Source: Paramecium tetraurelia
Lineage: Eukaryota; Ciliophora; Oligohymenophorea; Peniculida; Parameciidae
DNA: 64,000 bases
Direction of reading: 5' to 3'
NCBI RefSeq assembly: GCF_000165425.1
Contig: NW_001799630.1
Span: forward strand, 437,734-501,733
Shown here: positions 27,623 to 39,876 of the stretch, piece after piece
How positions within the stretch are numbered: the stretch's first letter is position 1
Layout of the letters: every line of letters starts with the position of its first letter
The notes under the pieces: model-generated
The model's input: only the letters and a program-made list of their open reading frames with translations
What the model was told of the DNA's origin: nothing
Databases searched by the model: none
Program-made: the position numbers and the translations under genes

Positions 27623-28048
27623 TCATTATTAGCAACTTATCATTTACGATAACAGTAGTGATTTCATTCTAATTAAGAACCTTTCCATCTTGTCTATAGT
27701 CGATTTTATTTCTTGGCAATTTTATAATTGTCTAAAAATGAACCCCTTATTTGCTTATTATATAGACTCATTTATAAACTATTCAAGCAACCCTTTAAGA
27801 TGCAAGTTTACTTCAGGAACTGATTTTTTCATTTTGCCATTCTTCTTAATTTTTCTCCTTAGAATCTATTATCCATTTTCTACAAGTTCAAAACGATTAT
27901 TTTGTTATGTAGCTTTTAAATGCTATTTAAGTTATTTCTTTTATGAGGAAAACTCGTATGCAGGGTCTATATACTAGGTTTTCCAATAACATTGTTCATT
28001 AGCACATTGGCTATCTCCATCATCAATTCCGATTAAGTAATTTTTCAT
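27623..28048 (-). CDS. Small basic protein of unknown function
   Basis: ATG at 28048, TGA at 27623-27625, 141 residues in one uninterrupted ciliate-code frame. It starts MKNYLIGIDDGDSQCANEQC and continues with a Tyr/Trp motif (YWKTQYIDPAYEF), a Lys-rich middle (RRKIKKNGKMKK) and an amphipathic tail (DKMERFLIRMKSLLL). The continuous frame, plausible start and polar composition support a real gene. No domain recognised. The plus-strand open frame over the same DNA (27690-27977) is hydrophobic and is taken as a shadow. Confidence 0.6.
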
Positions 28049-29258
28049 CTTTTCAATTTTAAACTTTATTTTTATTTTAAATTAGCACTTTAAAACTCTT
28101 TGTTATTTATTTCTACAGAAAAAAGATTATTCAAAGAAACAATTTTTTTTTGGATATGAATAATTTAATAAATATGGACATTTTCAGAAAATAATACAGA
28201 GTGTTTTTATTTTTATTCTTTACTTATATTTTACATAAAAATTATTTATAATTTATGATTCTAAAAGTGAAACATTATATAATCTCTTAAGAAATGTCTC
28301 TGTGTTTTCAAATAAGAAATTAGTACAAAAATAATCGTAATAATAATTAAATTATTTTTCATAAAGGCTTTAATATAAAATAGAAATAGCATTTCAATCT
28401 TATATCTCAGTCGCTTGAATATTTTTATGCTTAGCATTTAAATAAGGTCTTAATATTATTGATTAATGAAGATATAGATTATTCTGTCCTTGATAATTTC
28501 TTTCAACATTTAATATTTATTTAAATTTACAATCTTAAAGGGTTTATTATAGGAGTGCATCTTCCCTATTATTCTTATGAGAAATTAGACTTTATTTATC
28601 ATAAAGAGACATCTGATGTAAAATTTCATAAAGATTCATTAAGAAATCAAACATAAATTTGAAAATTTAGAATGTAGTATTATTTTATAAAGTTAAACCT
28701 ATTGTATTTTGAAGACTGATATCAGAACCATTGAAATTAATTAAATATCCTTTTAAACTACTCCTTATTCTGTATCTCATTTAAAAAAATAAATTAATAG
28801 ATGAGATATAATTACAATTTATGAATTTAGATAAAATTATTAAGAAAATAAAAATTGAAAAAAATTCTAATTTTTAAACTGAGTATGATTAAGAAAATAG
28901 ATAACTAGTTAGTTATCCATTAGAGCATTCGAATATTAGTAAAATATTTCTATTTTTTAAAACATTATACTTGCTTTCTTCCCAAAAATATTATGGAATT
29001 CAATATTATCGATTTAACTAAAGGTCAAATTGATTATAATATGATGTTTATAATTCTTTTGAACAACTTTGAAAGATTATTATTCAACAATATTATTATA
29101 TTTAGGGAGAAAATATAATATTGATAAATAAATTTATACCTCTCTTATTGGTTGAATAAATTCTTTGGTCTGAATTATAAAATAGATGGAGATTTTGAAA
29201 TTAGAAAATTATGATTAGTTCAGTCTTTATTTTATTAATAATTATTTTAACGAATAGA
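28049..29258. other. Intergenic, AT-rich, with one short plus-strand open frame
   Basis: About 1.2 kb. Mostly TGA-broken AT-rich sequence. At 28821-29033 a 70-codon frame with ATG and TGA reads MNLDKIIKKIKIEKNSNFQT then EYDQENRQLVSYPLEHSNI. It looks protein-like but matches no domain I know and may be a relic. The promoter of the B-box gene is expected at about 29150-29258. Confidence 0.4.
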
Positions 29259-31096
29259 ATGAGTTCTTAATCAATTTCATCTTCAGATTTATCAGATTCA
29301 GATGAAATGACTTTCATAAAAAGTGATTAAGAAAGAATATTAAAAAATTCAAACATATTAAAGAATGATAATAATGAAAGCAAGAGTTGTTAAAGGCATC
29401 CAAATAAAAAAGTAATTTATTGTTAAAATTTAGGCAAAATTTTATGTCTAACAAAATAGTGGTTAATTGTTTTGTTCAAAATGTGCTTTAAATTTAGCGT
29501 TATAAGGCCTTTAGATAGAAGAAACATAAGAGGGAGAGTTGGAAATGTAAAGGAAAGATAAAATCAATAATTTTTAGAAAGATTTACATCAGGCTCTTTA
29601 ATAATGTGAATAACAATTAGTTAACTTGAATGATACTAGAGATAAATTAATAAGATAATGGGAAGAATAGAATATTAATTGTGAAGAATTTTTTAATGTG
29701 GTTCAAAAGACAATTAATTAGTTAAGGTAAACATACTAGCAGAAATTCCAAAATGACTATACAAGTTCTTAAAATCAAGTTTAGGAGTAAGTAGAGAATA
29801 TAAAGCAATTAATATAATAGTTGAAACAATTTTCCATTGATATTTTTACAAATCATGATAACATAGTTAAAAAAATGGAAATGAAACCTTTTGATGAGAT
29901 TATGCTAAAATATTAAAAAAAAGTAGATGAAGTAAATTGTCAATTATTTAATAATCAATATTAAGTATCTTTAAAGTAACTAAATATTGATTAAAATTAA
30001 ATTCTAACTTTTATGAATAAAATGTGTTATAATTTGCTACTTAAAAATGATACCTTTGAATATCATTAAAAAACTATGACTAGTTAACAAAATTTTGAAT
30101 GTAATTTATCTAATAATTAAAAATATCTTGAGTTAATTGAAAATGAGGAAATTCACAATCCTATCTCTACTATGAATAATATGCAATTGCAATCTCCAAT
30201 TCGTTCATAATTTAGTAAGTTTGATTCTATAAATTCAAATCCTGTCAGAAGTAATGCAAACACACCTGAAAGCTGGAAATAAAAGCCAAGTTTGAGAAGA
30301 GATAACATAACACCAAGCGATAAAATCTCGTATTAAAATAGTTCTCGTGTTTTGGAGTAGGTTAGTTCAAAAAAAGCCCTACAAAAATAATTAATTGATA
30401 AATACTCTTATTAATATAATGAAAAATAGAAAACTACAACTGATTATGAAAGAATAAGTGAAAAATCTTGTTCAATATTAAATAACAATCTAAGTTGTTT
30501 TCAAATATAAAAATTTCTAAAAGAAGCTGAAAGAGGCAGTCTTGAAGACAGATAATTAACTCCAAAATAAAAAGTGATTCCTGCTAGTAAATCGATTATT
30601 TATAGTCAAAACTACAATAATTAAATTAAAAATAATTCGAATTAAAGATGTATTTATATTAATGTTAAGTCTAGCTTAGTAAAATTTGATATAAAATTAT
30701 ATCCATAAGTAATAATATGGTTCAGTTCCGAATTTAAAATAAGCTTCTCAATAGTAATAACAGAGCGACCCTGTATAATTCCATCGACACCAGGAAGGAC
30801 ATTTAAGGTCTAAATCAAAATAAATTAAACCTTAATCAATTGAATAGGATAGTAAAAGACAATTTATTATGAATGCTGGAGTCAATTCAGTAACATTGCT
30901 TTAAAATGAAGACACCTTAAAAGATAAAATATTAAAAGAATTATGTAGTCATCCAACTGAATCCATTTATGGTCAAGTATTAAAAAATCATCAATAAAAA
31001 CTAAAAAATTATAGACCAACAAGCAAAGAAAATATTGAATGGACTTCTTAGAAAAATAGAACAATAGGATAAAATACAAATAAGAAATTATTATGA
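29259..31096 (+). CDS. B-box-type zinc-finger, coiled-coil protein
   Basis: ATG at 29259, TGA at 31094-31096, about 595 residues; introns 29412-29433 (22 nt) and 30650-30674 (25 nt). After a Ser/Asp-rich start, residues 40-75 carry a degenerate B-box: SCQRHPNKKAKFYVQQNSGQ then LFCSKCALNLALQG, giving CxxH and CxxC pairs. A coiled coil follows (QKDLHQALQQCEQQLVNLND, TRDKLIRQWEEQNINCEEFF). The C-terminal half is low-complexity, rich in Ser, Asn, Gln and Pro (TPESWKQKPSLRRDNITPSD). The order B-box then coiled coil is TRIM-like without a RING finger and is common in ciliates. Role unknown; probably a scaffold. The final intron is supported because only removal of 25 nt links the two long frames. 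Confidence 0.75.
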
Positions 31097-31990
31097 TTTA
31101 TAAATTTCAAAATAAATCTCCAAGTATTCTTTATTATTTTCACACTATTTTCTGATTCTCTTTAAAAAGTTGAAAGATTTTAAAAATAAATATTGTTTGT
31201 CTAAAATAATTCTTTTTTGATTTCCATAATCTTTTCTTTTATTATAATAACATTACTACAAAAATTAAAATTTCACTCTGGTTTTAGGTATATTAGTAAT
31301 ACTATCTAATTTAAAAAATAATGACTTTTTATTTCTGTTTGCATCTAATTTCTAAAAATCAAAAGGAATTAACTTTTAAAATAAAAAATCACAACAACCT
31401 AACAAATCTATAGATTTTATAAGAAGATTATAAGGAAAATCGAAGATATAGTATAAGTATTGTGAATAATATTAAATAAGATAATGGAGGTATTATAGAT
31501 GGAAAATTTGAAGGGCAAAAACAATTGATAAAATGGTGTTGTAATATATTATGGAAACTTTATGGATGGATCGAAATAAGGAAAAAAAAAAGAACTTATT
31601 ATCTACCTTTGTCATAATATTCTTTTATTTTAGATTTGAAGTAAAATTGTAAAAAGGTTGTTAAAGTGATATAAATATTTTCTTATTAGAGATTAATTAT
31701 TTAATATTTTGTAGAATAAATCAAATATCATACTTGAAATTTTTCTATTGAATGAAGCAATAATTTTAGAGTATTTGTAAGGGTGTTTTTAATTTTTCAA
31801 TTCACCTTAAACTTAATATTATTTTATTTTTAGTAATTATTTTATTGTAAATACTTTAATTCGTAAAGTAATAAAGTAATTAATATTTTCTGATGGATCA
31901 TCATTTGTAAAACATATAAAAAATGAATACACAATTTCAAGAACTTTAAATTATAAATTTATAGTAACTTAATCTATTTATAAGATAAAA
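31097..31990. pseudogene. Intergenic with a MORN-repeat relic on the plus strand
   Basis: About 0.9 kb with no intact gene. At roughly 31476-31600 the plus strand encodes two fragments of MORN-type repeats in different frames: DNGGIIDGKFEGQKQ, then after a one-base shift NGVVIYYGNFMDGSKQGKK. The G-x-Y/I-x-G-x-F-x-x-G-K spacing is that of MORN motifs. No start or further repeats are seen, so it looks like a decayed gene fragment. Confidence 0.4.
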
Positions 31991-32817
31991 ATGCTTAGTT
32001 TGATTAAGATGAAAGAATTTTCTATATCTTTTAGGAATAAATGCCAGGGGTGTTCTATATAGCAATATACAAAGAAGAAAGTTTGATAATGATGCTGCAG
32101 TGTAAGGTTATTATATTAAAATCAGATTTTATGCTGCCTAGGTTGTTCTTTTTCTTGAATATTTGCATTCAAACCGTATATTATATCGGAGTTTGAATTC
32201 ATAGCATTTAATGATTGGATCTGATGATTACCTAAGATAAATTGTTTTTATTTTACAGTATTACACGAAAGAAAAAGAACAGCTTCATCTATAGGGCATA
32301 TAGAGTATTCTGCTCCAGAAGTTTTAGATAATTTAGGTAAAATAATTATGTAACATAAGGACACACATTCTCCTCTGATTGGTGGTCATTGGGAGTGCTC
32401 ATTTTTGAAATGTTGGATAGACTGCGTCCTTTTGAGAGGGGTGAAGATGATCTTTTTGATCTTCTCAGAAAAATTCAATATGGATAATACAAAATGCATA
32501 ATTATTTTTCAAAGTAAATAATTAATTCCTTATCAAAAAATTTGATTTACAACTTGTTATAAGTTAAACCATGGGATAGGGTTGGAAATCTTAGAGGAGG
32601 AATAAATGATATCCAAAACCATATGGTTTAAGAATATTGATTGGAAAAATTAGTACAAAAACAAATGAATCCTCCATTTATACCAAATATTGAGTAAAGA
32701 ATTTATATATAACCAAGTGTAGGAGATATTTCTCATTATTTAAGATATAATGAAAGTGAAAAGTTACTTTTATCTGAACGACAAGTATGGGATCCTTTTG
32801 CAATATGTAATAGTTGA
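31991..32817 (+). pseudogene. Decayed AGC-type protein kinase gene
   Basis: The plus strand carries most of an AGC kinase catalytic lobe in pieces. Fragments in order: FYAAQVVLFLEYLHSNRILY, RSLNSQHLMIGSDDYLRQIV, SIGHIEYSAPEVL, FSSDWWSLGVLIFEMLDRLR, PWDRVGNLRGGINDIQNH and LVQKQMNPPFIPN. The HRD motif has become YRSLN and DFG is not recognisable. Frames shift before the APE region and again around 32630, where NIDW and EKL lie in different frames with TGA between. A 23-nt intron is still recognisable within GTAAAA...CATAAG (about 32338-32360). The N-lobe cannot be reconstructed. Multiple lesions plus loss of catalytic residues indicate a pseudogene, perhaps from a whole-genome-duplication copy. 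Confidence 0.72.
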
Positions 32818-33488
32818 AATATTCTAAATAAACAAAAATCAAGATATAAAATAATTATTAATTCTTCTTACTAATGAATAATAATTCTTGAATGTACTAA
32901 TCGATTTTGTATAAGTCAGTCATAATAGTTTATCAATTTATCCTAGTGTAATTTTAAGAAAAAAATGATTAAAAATTTAGTAGATAATTTTTGAATTTTA
33001 ATAGAATATTTGGAAACTCTAATTAAAACAATTATAATTATTCTTAATATATTTGAATTAAATTTTTAATAATCATGAATTCAATTTACTAGTCATACCA
33101 TATAAAGACATAGAAAAGTTCACCCATAATAACTGGATAAGTGAATAAATTTAGTATAATTATATGCCTTGTTGATGTTAAAATGAAAAACTTCAAATTC
33201 CAATCAAGAGCCTGGTAAGAATAATTTGGTATATTTGGTTTTCTTATACAAGATTTGATATTCATTTTCTTATACAAATTAAACCTCTTTATTCAACATC
33301 TCTTGGCAAGTCTAATAGTAAATGCGTTAAAGAATTTTTATGATAAGGACAAAAAAAAATCTTAATTTATTTATTAATAAATAATAAAAGGATATTGATA
33401 TTTATTTAATCTATTTATTTCCAAGATAAATAAACAGCATAAATAAGATCGAAAGTCTTGTAAAATATATTAATAAAATATTGTAGAA
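32818..33488. other. Intergenic, AT-rich
   Basis: About 670 bp between the kinase relic and the PiggyBac-like gene. No domain, RNA gene or repeat seen. The promoter of the PiggyBac-like gene should lie in its last 100 bp. Confidence 0.4.
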
Positions 33489-35700
33489 ATGAAACAGGAA
33501 GCTCTGAGCAATTCAGTAGCTTAGATAAGTGGAAATTCTTAATCAACTCAAATGCTAGAAGAGATAGAAAAATATAATTGTTATTGGAAATAGGAAATTA
33601 TTTTGAGTGATTGTGAAGAATAGTTTATTCAAATTGCATCTGATGATGAAAGAGATTGTGCTGCGACAATAAACTTTGGAAAAGCTGTTAATATTTAATA
33701 AGCGGATATTAATTAAATAACAGAGATCTTAAACTATTTAGATACGCCATAGCTAAAGATGACTTCTTTATAGAGTCCTTAAAATGTTTTGAACTATTTT
33801 TTGCCAAGTAGTTTTGTATCTACACTTACGGAGATGATCAATCATTATCTTTTAACGGTGTTATAGGAGGATCTAAAACAATAACAATAATAAACGCAAT
33901 AAATTTATCACAAGAAGAAATATAAAGAAGCTGAGATTTAATTTTATTTAGGGTTACAAATTTTATTTGGAGTTTATAGATTTCCATAATTGGATGATTA
34001 TTGGAATGCTGAGTCTTGGTTAAGAGGAGGAGTAGAAGTTACAATGCCAATAGGTAGATTTAAGTTTGTGGATCTTCATATTTTTTCATATTTTGATGAA
34101 GTATAAAGAGCAAAGTTATAATTGGAAGTTAGAAAGTTTTCTAAGAAATTAAAAGCACTTTATAATCCTGATTAAGAGTTAATAGTGGTAGAGTAAAATC
34201 AAAAAGCATACAATGCATACTACATTTTTGACTATGATAGCTCTTAAATTATAGATTTATTGGTAGTGTGCAACAATGTGAAAAATGAAGACAGAATTAA
34301 TAGAGTAATGAGGATGCTCTACAAGTATTCAAATCAAAATCATGTTACATACATAATGTTCTATCTGAGTTTGGAAAGGATAATTCAATTAGTGGATTAA
34401 TCCATATTTCCAGTTATTCGTTACAAGAACATAACTCATAATTTAATTCAAATGCTCCAGGACGGAGACTACCAGCTGGATTAATTATTTTTAGTTAAAT
34501 AAGGCACTTAAGTGGATGTTTTCCCTTAAAGACGCCTGATATCAAGTAGACATTATATGACTTCCTATGAAAAAATCTAAGAGTAATTGCAAGAACATAT
34601 AATAAATCTTTAGCAATTTCGAAGTAACTTTTATTAATCGTCGTAATTAAATAATACTGAGAGTTTCCATTAACTAAGAATTGAATTTGAGGAATATTTC
34701 GAAATTATGATTCATAATACCTTCTTACTAATTCAACAAACATCTCCATCTTAATACAGACATGATCTAGCTAAAGTTCTTCTGAATGAAAAGGGATAAC
34801 AGATTGAGAGAGATCGTAATGAAGCCAAACGAAAACTAAATGTCACATACAAAGAAAATTCCTCGAATACAGATCATTTGTCCTTTGGATTGTAAAGACA
34901 GTATGCCGATCAATTTCATACACCAATACCTTAAAAACAAGAAGATACCTTCAAATATTGTTTAGTTTGTATGAAATTTGAAGGTTTGACCAAACCATAT
35001 TATAGATGTCAATTATGTGAAAAAATATTGAATGTAAATAAGATTTTTTTATGTCCTTTTCCTTGTTTTGAATTATTTCATAAGAATCCAAGCGATTTCG
35101 TGGATTGCGATATGAAAATGCTTGAACCCCTTGGAGATGGAGTATATTTTAAGAATGAATCCACTATGCAACTAGTTAGTAATGGATAAGAAGAAGATGC
35201 TAGTGGGAAAAAAAGAAAATATAATAAACCTCCACCTAGAACCTATTGGTCATTCAATAAAGAGATTTATAGATAAGCAAATATCAATGATGATCAAAAT
35301 TTGAATGACATCTTAAATACTTTTAAAAAACCCTAAGCAACCTGCTCCTTCACCTAATTTGCTATAGCCTATTGTCCCTTAAATAAAATAGTAATAGAAA
35401 TCAACTTTGGGGCACAAAAAGGATATGAAAGATATTGATTATCTTTTAAATTAAGAAAAAGAGTAAAAGGATAAGTTAATGAAGGAAATGTAGGAAAGGG
35501 ACAAATAATTACAAGAACAATACTTTTAATAGCAATATGAGAAATAATTGTAAAGAGAATTGGAAACAAAAAAGAGCAAAAAGGCCCAAAAGGAAAGTGA
35601 AAAGAAGAAACAGTTAGAAGAACAACTAAAGAACGTTAGTCCTCTTGAGAAGTTCATGGAACAAATAAATAGGAGAGCTAAGGTAGAGGATGTTGAATGA
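33489..35700 (+). CDS. Domesticated PiggyBac transposase-like protein (PiggyMac-like, PgmL-type)
   Basis: ATG at 33489, TGA at 35698-35700, about 737 residues, no intron. Residues 140-200 match the start of the PiggyBac transposase domain: EIQFYLGLQILFGVYRFPQL, DDYWNAESWLRGG and MPIGRFKFVDLHIFSYFDE. A cysteine-rich domain typical of PiggyBac C-termini lies near residues 490-535: YCLVCMKFEG, YYRCQLCEK, FLCPFPCFELFHKNP. A Lys/Glu coiled-coil tail follows (KDKLMKEMQERDKQLQEQ). The usual first catalytic Asp region (VDE...) reads LIVVEQNQKAYNAY and the second (DNxF) reads IMFYLSLERI, so the catalytic triad looks lost. In Paramecium, PiggyMac cuts internal eliminated sequences and needs PgmL partners without catalytic residues; this gene fits that class. 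A one-base surplus in AAAAAACCC at 35325-35333 must be removed to connect the coiled-coil tail. No terminal inverted repeats were seen. Confidence 0.82.
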
Positions 35701-35780
35701 TATTTTATTGGCAATTATTGATATATATATAATTAGCATTAGTTTATTTAAGAAATACTGAATTTTTGTATATAATATTA

Positions 35781-36101
35781 TCATCTATTGTAGAATAGAC
35801 CTCCATAATTCCTAGAATATCCATTAGTAGTGCTTTTGCTATGATAATCATTCAAAACATAATTGCTTTTTTTTAATCCTGATTAAACAGCTACGGTAGG
35901 GTCGTATTATTTCAATACTCCTAATTCTTTTAATTTATAGACATTTTATTCGAGTAGTTTATTGTTTATGATCAAATTTGCGTCTTCTAAGATTGAATCT
36001 AATATGTCTCCTTATTTCCTGTTTAAATAGCTTCTACTAGATTGATTCTCAACAATCAAGGTATCTTTTAACTTCTTGAATGCAGGATTTGAATTGGCCA
36101 T
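35781..36101 (-). CDS. Small protein of unknown function
   Basis: ATG at 36101, TGA at 35781-35783, 106 residues in a single frame. Sequence features: MANSNPAFKKLKDTLIVENQ, SSRSYLNRKQGDILDSILED, a short helical stretch NNKLLEQNVYKLKELGVLKQ and a Tyr/Asn/Gly-rich end (GYSRNYGGLFYNR). It looks like a small cytosolic adaptor. It begins 79 bp after the stop of the K+ channel gene on the same strand. No family recognised. Confidence 0.65.
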
Positions 36102-36179
36102 AGAACAAGACCTTCGATTATTTATTTATAAATAAGGCAGTTTCTCTTAGGAAGATTACATTAAATTAATTATTCAAAA

Positions 36180-38828
36180 TCATTTCGCTGAAATTGGTTT
36201 AAAATATAATGCAGTTGCCCTCTTTTTTTTCTTATGGTTTTCGGCCTCCTTCTACGGACTTATTATTTGATTATCTCTAAGGATATATTGGCGGTATTTC
36301 CTTGATATTTATTATAAAATTATTACTTTATAAATTCATAAGGAAATGTTAGAAAGAGACTTAATTACTTCCACTATTCAAAGAATTTTAAGTTTATTTT
36401 TGTGGTTTTGAATAGCCAGGCCGAATTGAATTGTGGATAATAATACTTGAAATTCTTAATACAATCTATTTCTAAATTAGCTCTTTAATTCAATTTTAAC
36501 CTTAAGTCTCCTAATAATATTTTATCACTTTCTCTCAAATTATCATCATCAAATTCTCTAAGAGTGTGTAGTTCCAATGGCTAATTAATCTAGTTTGGAT
36601 GATGTAATTTTTATCGTATTTACTTGATATTTAAGGCTTACCTATTAGAAAATTATTTTTTTGTCATGTTTTGCATTTATTAAAAGTAATTTGAATGAGT
36701 AGCTTTCCATGATTCTTTCATTTCGAATTCAGAAGAATCTGATGATTCTATTGTTGGAATAGTCAACTAAATCTTATCCAAATTATCATTTTATTTAAGT
36801 TCTTTAAAAACAGCTCTTCTTTTTCTTTCATGCTTTCTTTTATAAAACTTTCTATTTTATTATTAAGGATATTGATGTTTCTTGATGACTGCATCTTTGT
36901 CTGGATTAAATGTGAGCAAAGGACATTATTAAATAGTATGTTAAAGACTTTTACAGGAGTAGCAATCCATGCCAAAATATGATTTGTTAAAGATAAGTTA
37001 TTCTTTCAATTAACAATATTATTCATGATCTTCTGAGTATTGTGAAAGTACTTTCATAAAGTCTTTTTTAGTGATGAAAACCAATTTACTGAATGCAACA
37101 GACGTATACCTTAATGATGGAATATCATCAAACATAAACTCTCTTAATCCAAAGTTATCACCTGCCTAGAGGGTGGCTAATCTGAGTCTATTATTTCTAA
37201 AATATGTTCCTATAGATCCTCTTTCTATGAAGAACAAACAAGGTTAATCAAATGGAACAGTTTTACAAGGAGTAAGTGTTATTGATTAAACGTGCTTCAA
37301 ACATTCGGCTTTAAATTCATGAGAAAAGTAGTCATTAAATAATTTACAACCTTTGACTATTATAGAGTTGGCCTCAAAGATGAGGTTTTCTTAAAGATCT
37401 TGAGATAATTAACCTATTATATCCTTAACTTCTAAGTTTTCCTCCAATTTTTGTTCTTTCCAATAAAATGTTAAATATTCTCTTATTTCATATTTGAGTT
37501 GATTAGAAATATTCACACTCTTCATATAAGTATTAATGGCTCTCATTTTGCGAATGTGATCCTCACTTTTTTCATTCAATTTCGAATAAACATTCCAGAT
37601 TGCTGACACTGTATATGACAATTGTAAAGTTGAGCAAACCATAAATCCTATGGTCACTAATCTTTCGTAGATATCTAATAAGATTTGTAAATTATTTACT
37701 TTTTGGAACAACATCTCCGTATCCTACAGTAAACATAGTAACTGATGAAAAATAAAATGCTGTGATATATTAATCAGTGTAGGGGGCATCAGTCAATCCA
37801 TTCGACTTTATCCATGAATCTTAAGCAATTTCTTAAATTCCAACAAAATACCATATGCAACTAAATAAATGTTCCAGTAAGAAGAGAAACATCACAAGTT
37901 TAATCTATATTAAATTATTTGTTTACCAGATCTAATAGTAATGAAGTAGTCTCTGAATAATCCTAGCTGTTTTATAGTCTCTAAAAGACTCGAATTATAT
38001 TTTATAATTAGATAATGATTCCTAAAATACTAATCACACTCCTCACATAGTTATACTCTCGAAGTGACTAGTTTTTATAATCGATATAATTGTTTTATTC
38101 ACTTATTTCTTGTGCAAGAACTAGAACTAATGTCACAACACAAAAAATATCATATATGAAACCATTCCTTATGTAATTACGAGCTACTTTATAATGATTC
38201 GTTATTAAATATCCTTTCTCATAAAAAGATGTGATAAAGTTCAATAAAATATCAAAGATCAATAAAGATGTGGACACCTGCAATGTCCATAAGAGTTAAT
38301 TGTAAAGCAGTTTGTTATTGAAAGCTGTCTCATACGGTATAGCAAACAAAAGGTAGAATCTGATAAATGCAAGAAAGATATCCCATATTAATTTGAATTC
38401 ATTGTTTGGATTGATTATTGGAATCAGTTTAATTGATTTAGTTATTTTCTAAGCAATTTTTGATTTCTTAATTTCTCTCCATTTTCTGGTCAATTTTCTC
38501 TTCAATCTGGCGAATTTAGATTTGTTTACTTTTCCCCAAACTTGTCCAGTTTTCTATGACACTTTTCAAAATAATCATAATATTTCATACTAATAATATT
38601 CTTTTCGAGAAACATCTTTTATGATGTGATAATGAATTGGAGCAAGTTATTGATATTGTTTCTTGTTTTGAATGGCTTTATTCTTCATCCTAAATCCATA
38701 AAACTTAGCTCTCATTGATTAAAAAGCACTATGAATTTAACAAAGAAATCATACTTTCCACTAGTATTGACTTATTTAGTTAGTAATAGTTTATCTTCAA
38801 TTTTATAGGCCTCACTTTAGTCTAACAT
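36180..38828 (-). CDS. Voltage-type K+ channel with C-linker and cyclic-nucleotide-binding-like domain
   Basis: TGA at 36180-36182; start taken at ATG 38828 (MLDQSEAYKIEDKLLLTK). About 850 residues. Introns: 37675-37699 (25 nt), 36301-36326 (26 nt) and one of 26 nt near 38735. Transmembrane part: IWDIFLAFIRFYLLFAIPYE (S1), STSLLIFDILLNFITSF, IYDIFCVVTLVLVLAQEI. The pore is TAFYFSSVTMFTVGYGDVVP with the K+ filter TVGYGD. The C-linker includes IRKMRAINTYMKSVNISNQL and REYLTFYWKEQKLEEN. The CNBD-like part has GCKLFNDYFSHEFKAECLK and LQAGDNFGLREFMFDDIPS. The tail is basic and Gln-rich. This is the EAG/HCN-type family that is highly expanded in ciliates and sets membrane potential and swimming behaviour. 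The phosphate-cassette FGE reads FGL, so nucleotide binding is doubtful. Around 38560 the exon junction is not fully resolved. Confidence 0.86.
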
Positions 38829-38887
38829 ATTCGTAGCAGTTAATATAATATTATAAAAATTGAAAAGAATTAATTATTTATTTTAAT

Positions 38888-39798
38888 TCATTGCAATAGC
38901 CAATCAACTCTTAATGGAGACTTTAAACATTTTTAAGTACCTTTTAATGTGTACAATTCTGATCTTCCATCCCTTCCTTTCATATAAAATTCAACTATGT
39001 AATTTTCATCAGCCCTAATTGATAAAATATCTAAGTATAATTATGCTTTTGGAATATTCCTTTAGTGTCCACAAAGTTATAAAGATTCTCCCTGAAATTA
39101 GCATTTACTATATACAGTGATACAGGCTATATAATTGCTAATAAGTACCTCTATATTCATATCTATTGTCATATTTATAAGCACTTCTATAAAAATCTCT
39201 TTGTCTTGGTTCTGTTCTTTTTATTGAAGAAGAACCATACTAATTATCTGCATTACAATTATCTGGACTGTAGTTTGATGATTTTGCATCACATGGATCT
39301 GAATAAATACTTAAATAATATAATTTATTTTACTATAATTTGCTGATTACTTCTCTTAAGAACCTTCCTAACTCTTAATCGTTTGGGTTTTTTGGTATTG
39401 TCACACTCTAGCCTGTCAATGGAGGTCCTCTTCTACCGCTATGTCTTCCAGAATAATCATCTTCTCTCCCATGATGTTAATCTCTTCTACCATAGTCTTT
39501 CTGATAATATCCTGTATTTAAATATCTAACTCCCTCCTTTTAAAATTGCTGATTTTAGGAATCACTTTTCTCTTGTTGATGATATTGCTCTTCATTTCGA
39601 ACTTAAAGTTTTTATTAAATCTCTTCTTTCAAGATTTCTGCATCAATTTTTTATAATTATTATTATTTTCTAAAATTTTAAGACTCTTGAGCATTTGACT
39701 ATTATTTTTATACATTTTATTTGCTTTATTAAATTTCTTTTTATCTTTCCTCTTAATCTAGTTATTCTTTTTTACTCGAATAAATTTATTTTGGTTAA

Positions 39799-39876
<78 letters not shown>

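Noticed and set aside
27690-27977. Plus-strand hydrophobic 95-residue ORF
   Set aside because: The minus strand holds a polar 141-residue frame with its own ATG and TGA over the same DNA; hydrophobic antisense is expected from such sequence.
35313-35345. Programmed frameshift at TTTTAAAAAACCC in the PiggyBac-like gene
   Set aside because: The required shift is +1, the slippery geometry for -1 shifting does not fit the zero frame, and several unrelated genes show the same kind of homopolymer defect.
38888-38891. ATGA overlap between the secreted-protein stop and a possible channel start at 38891
   Set aside because: The first ATG there is followed by very AT-rich codons; the next ATG (38828) gives a normal protein start and a 59-bp gap, so no bacterial-style overlap is needed.
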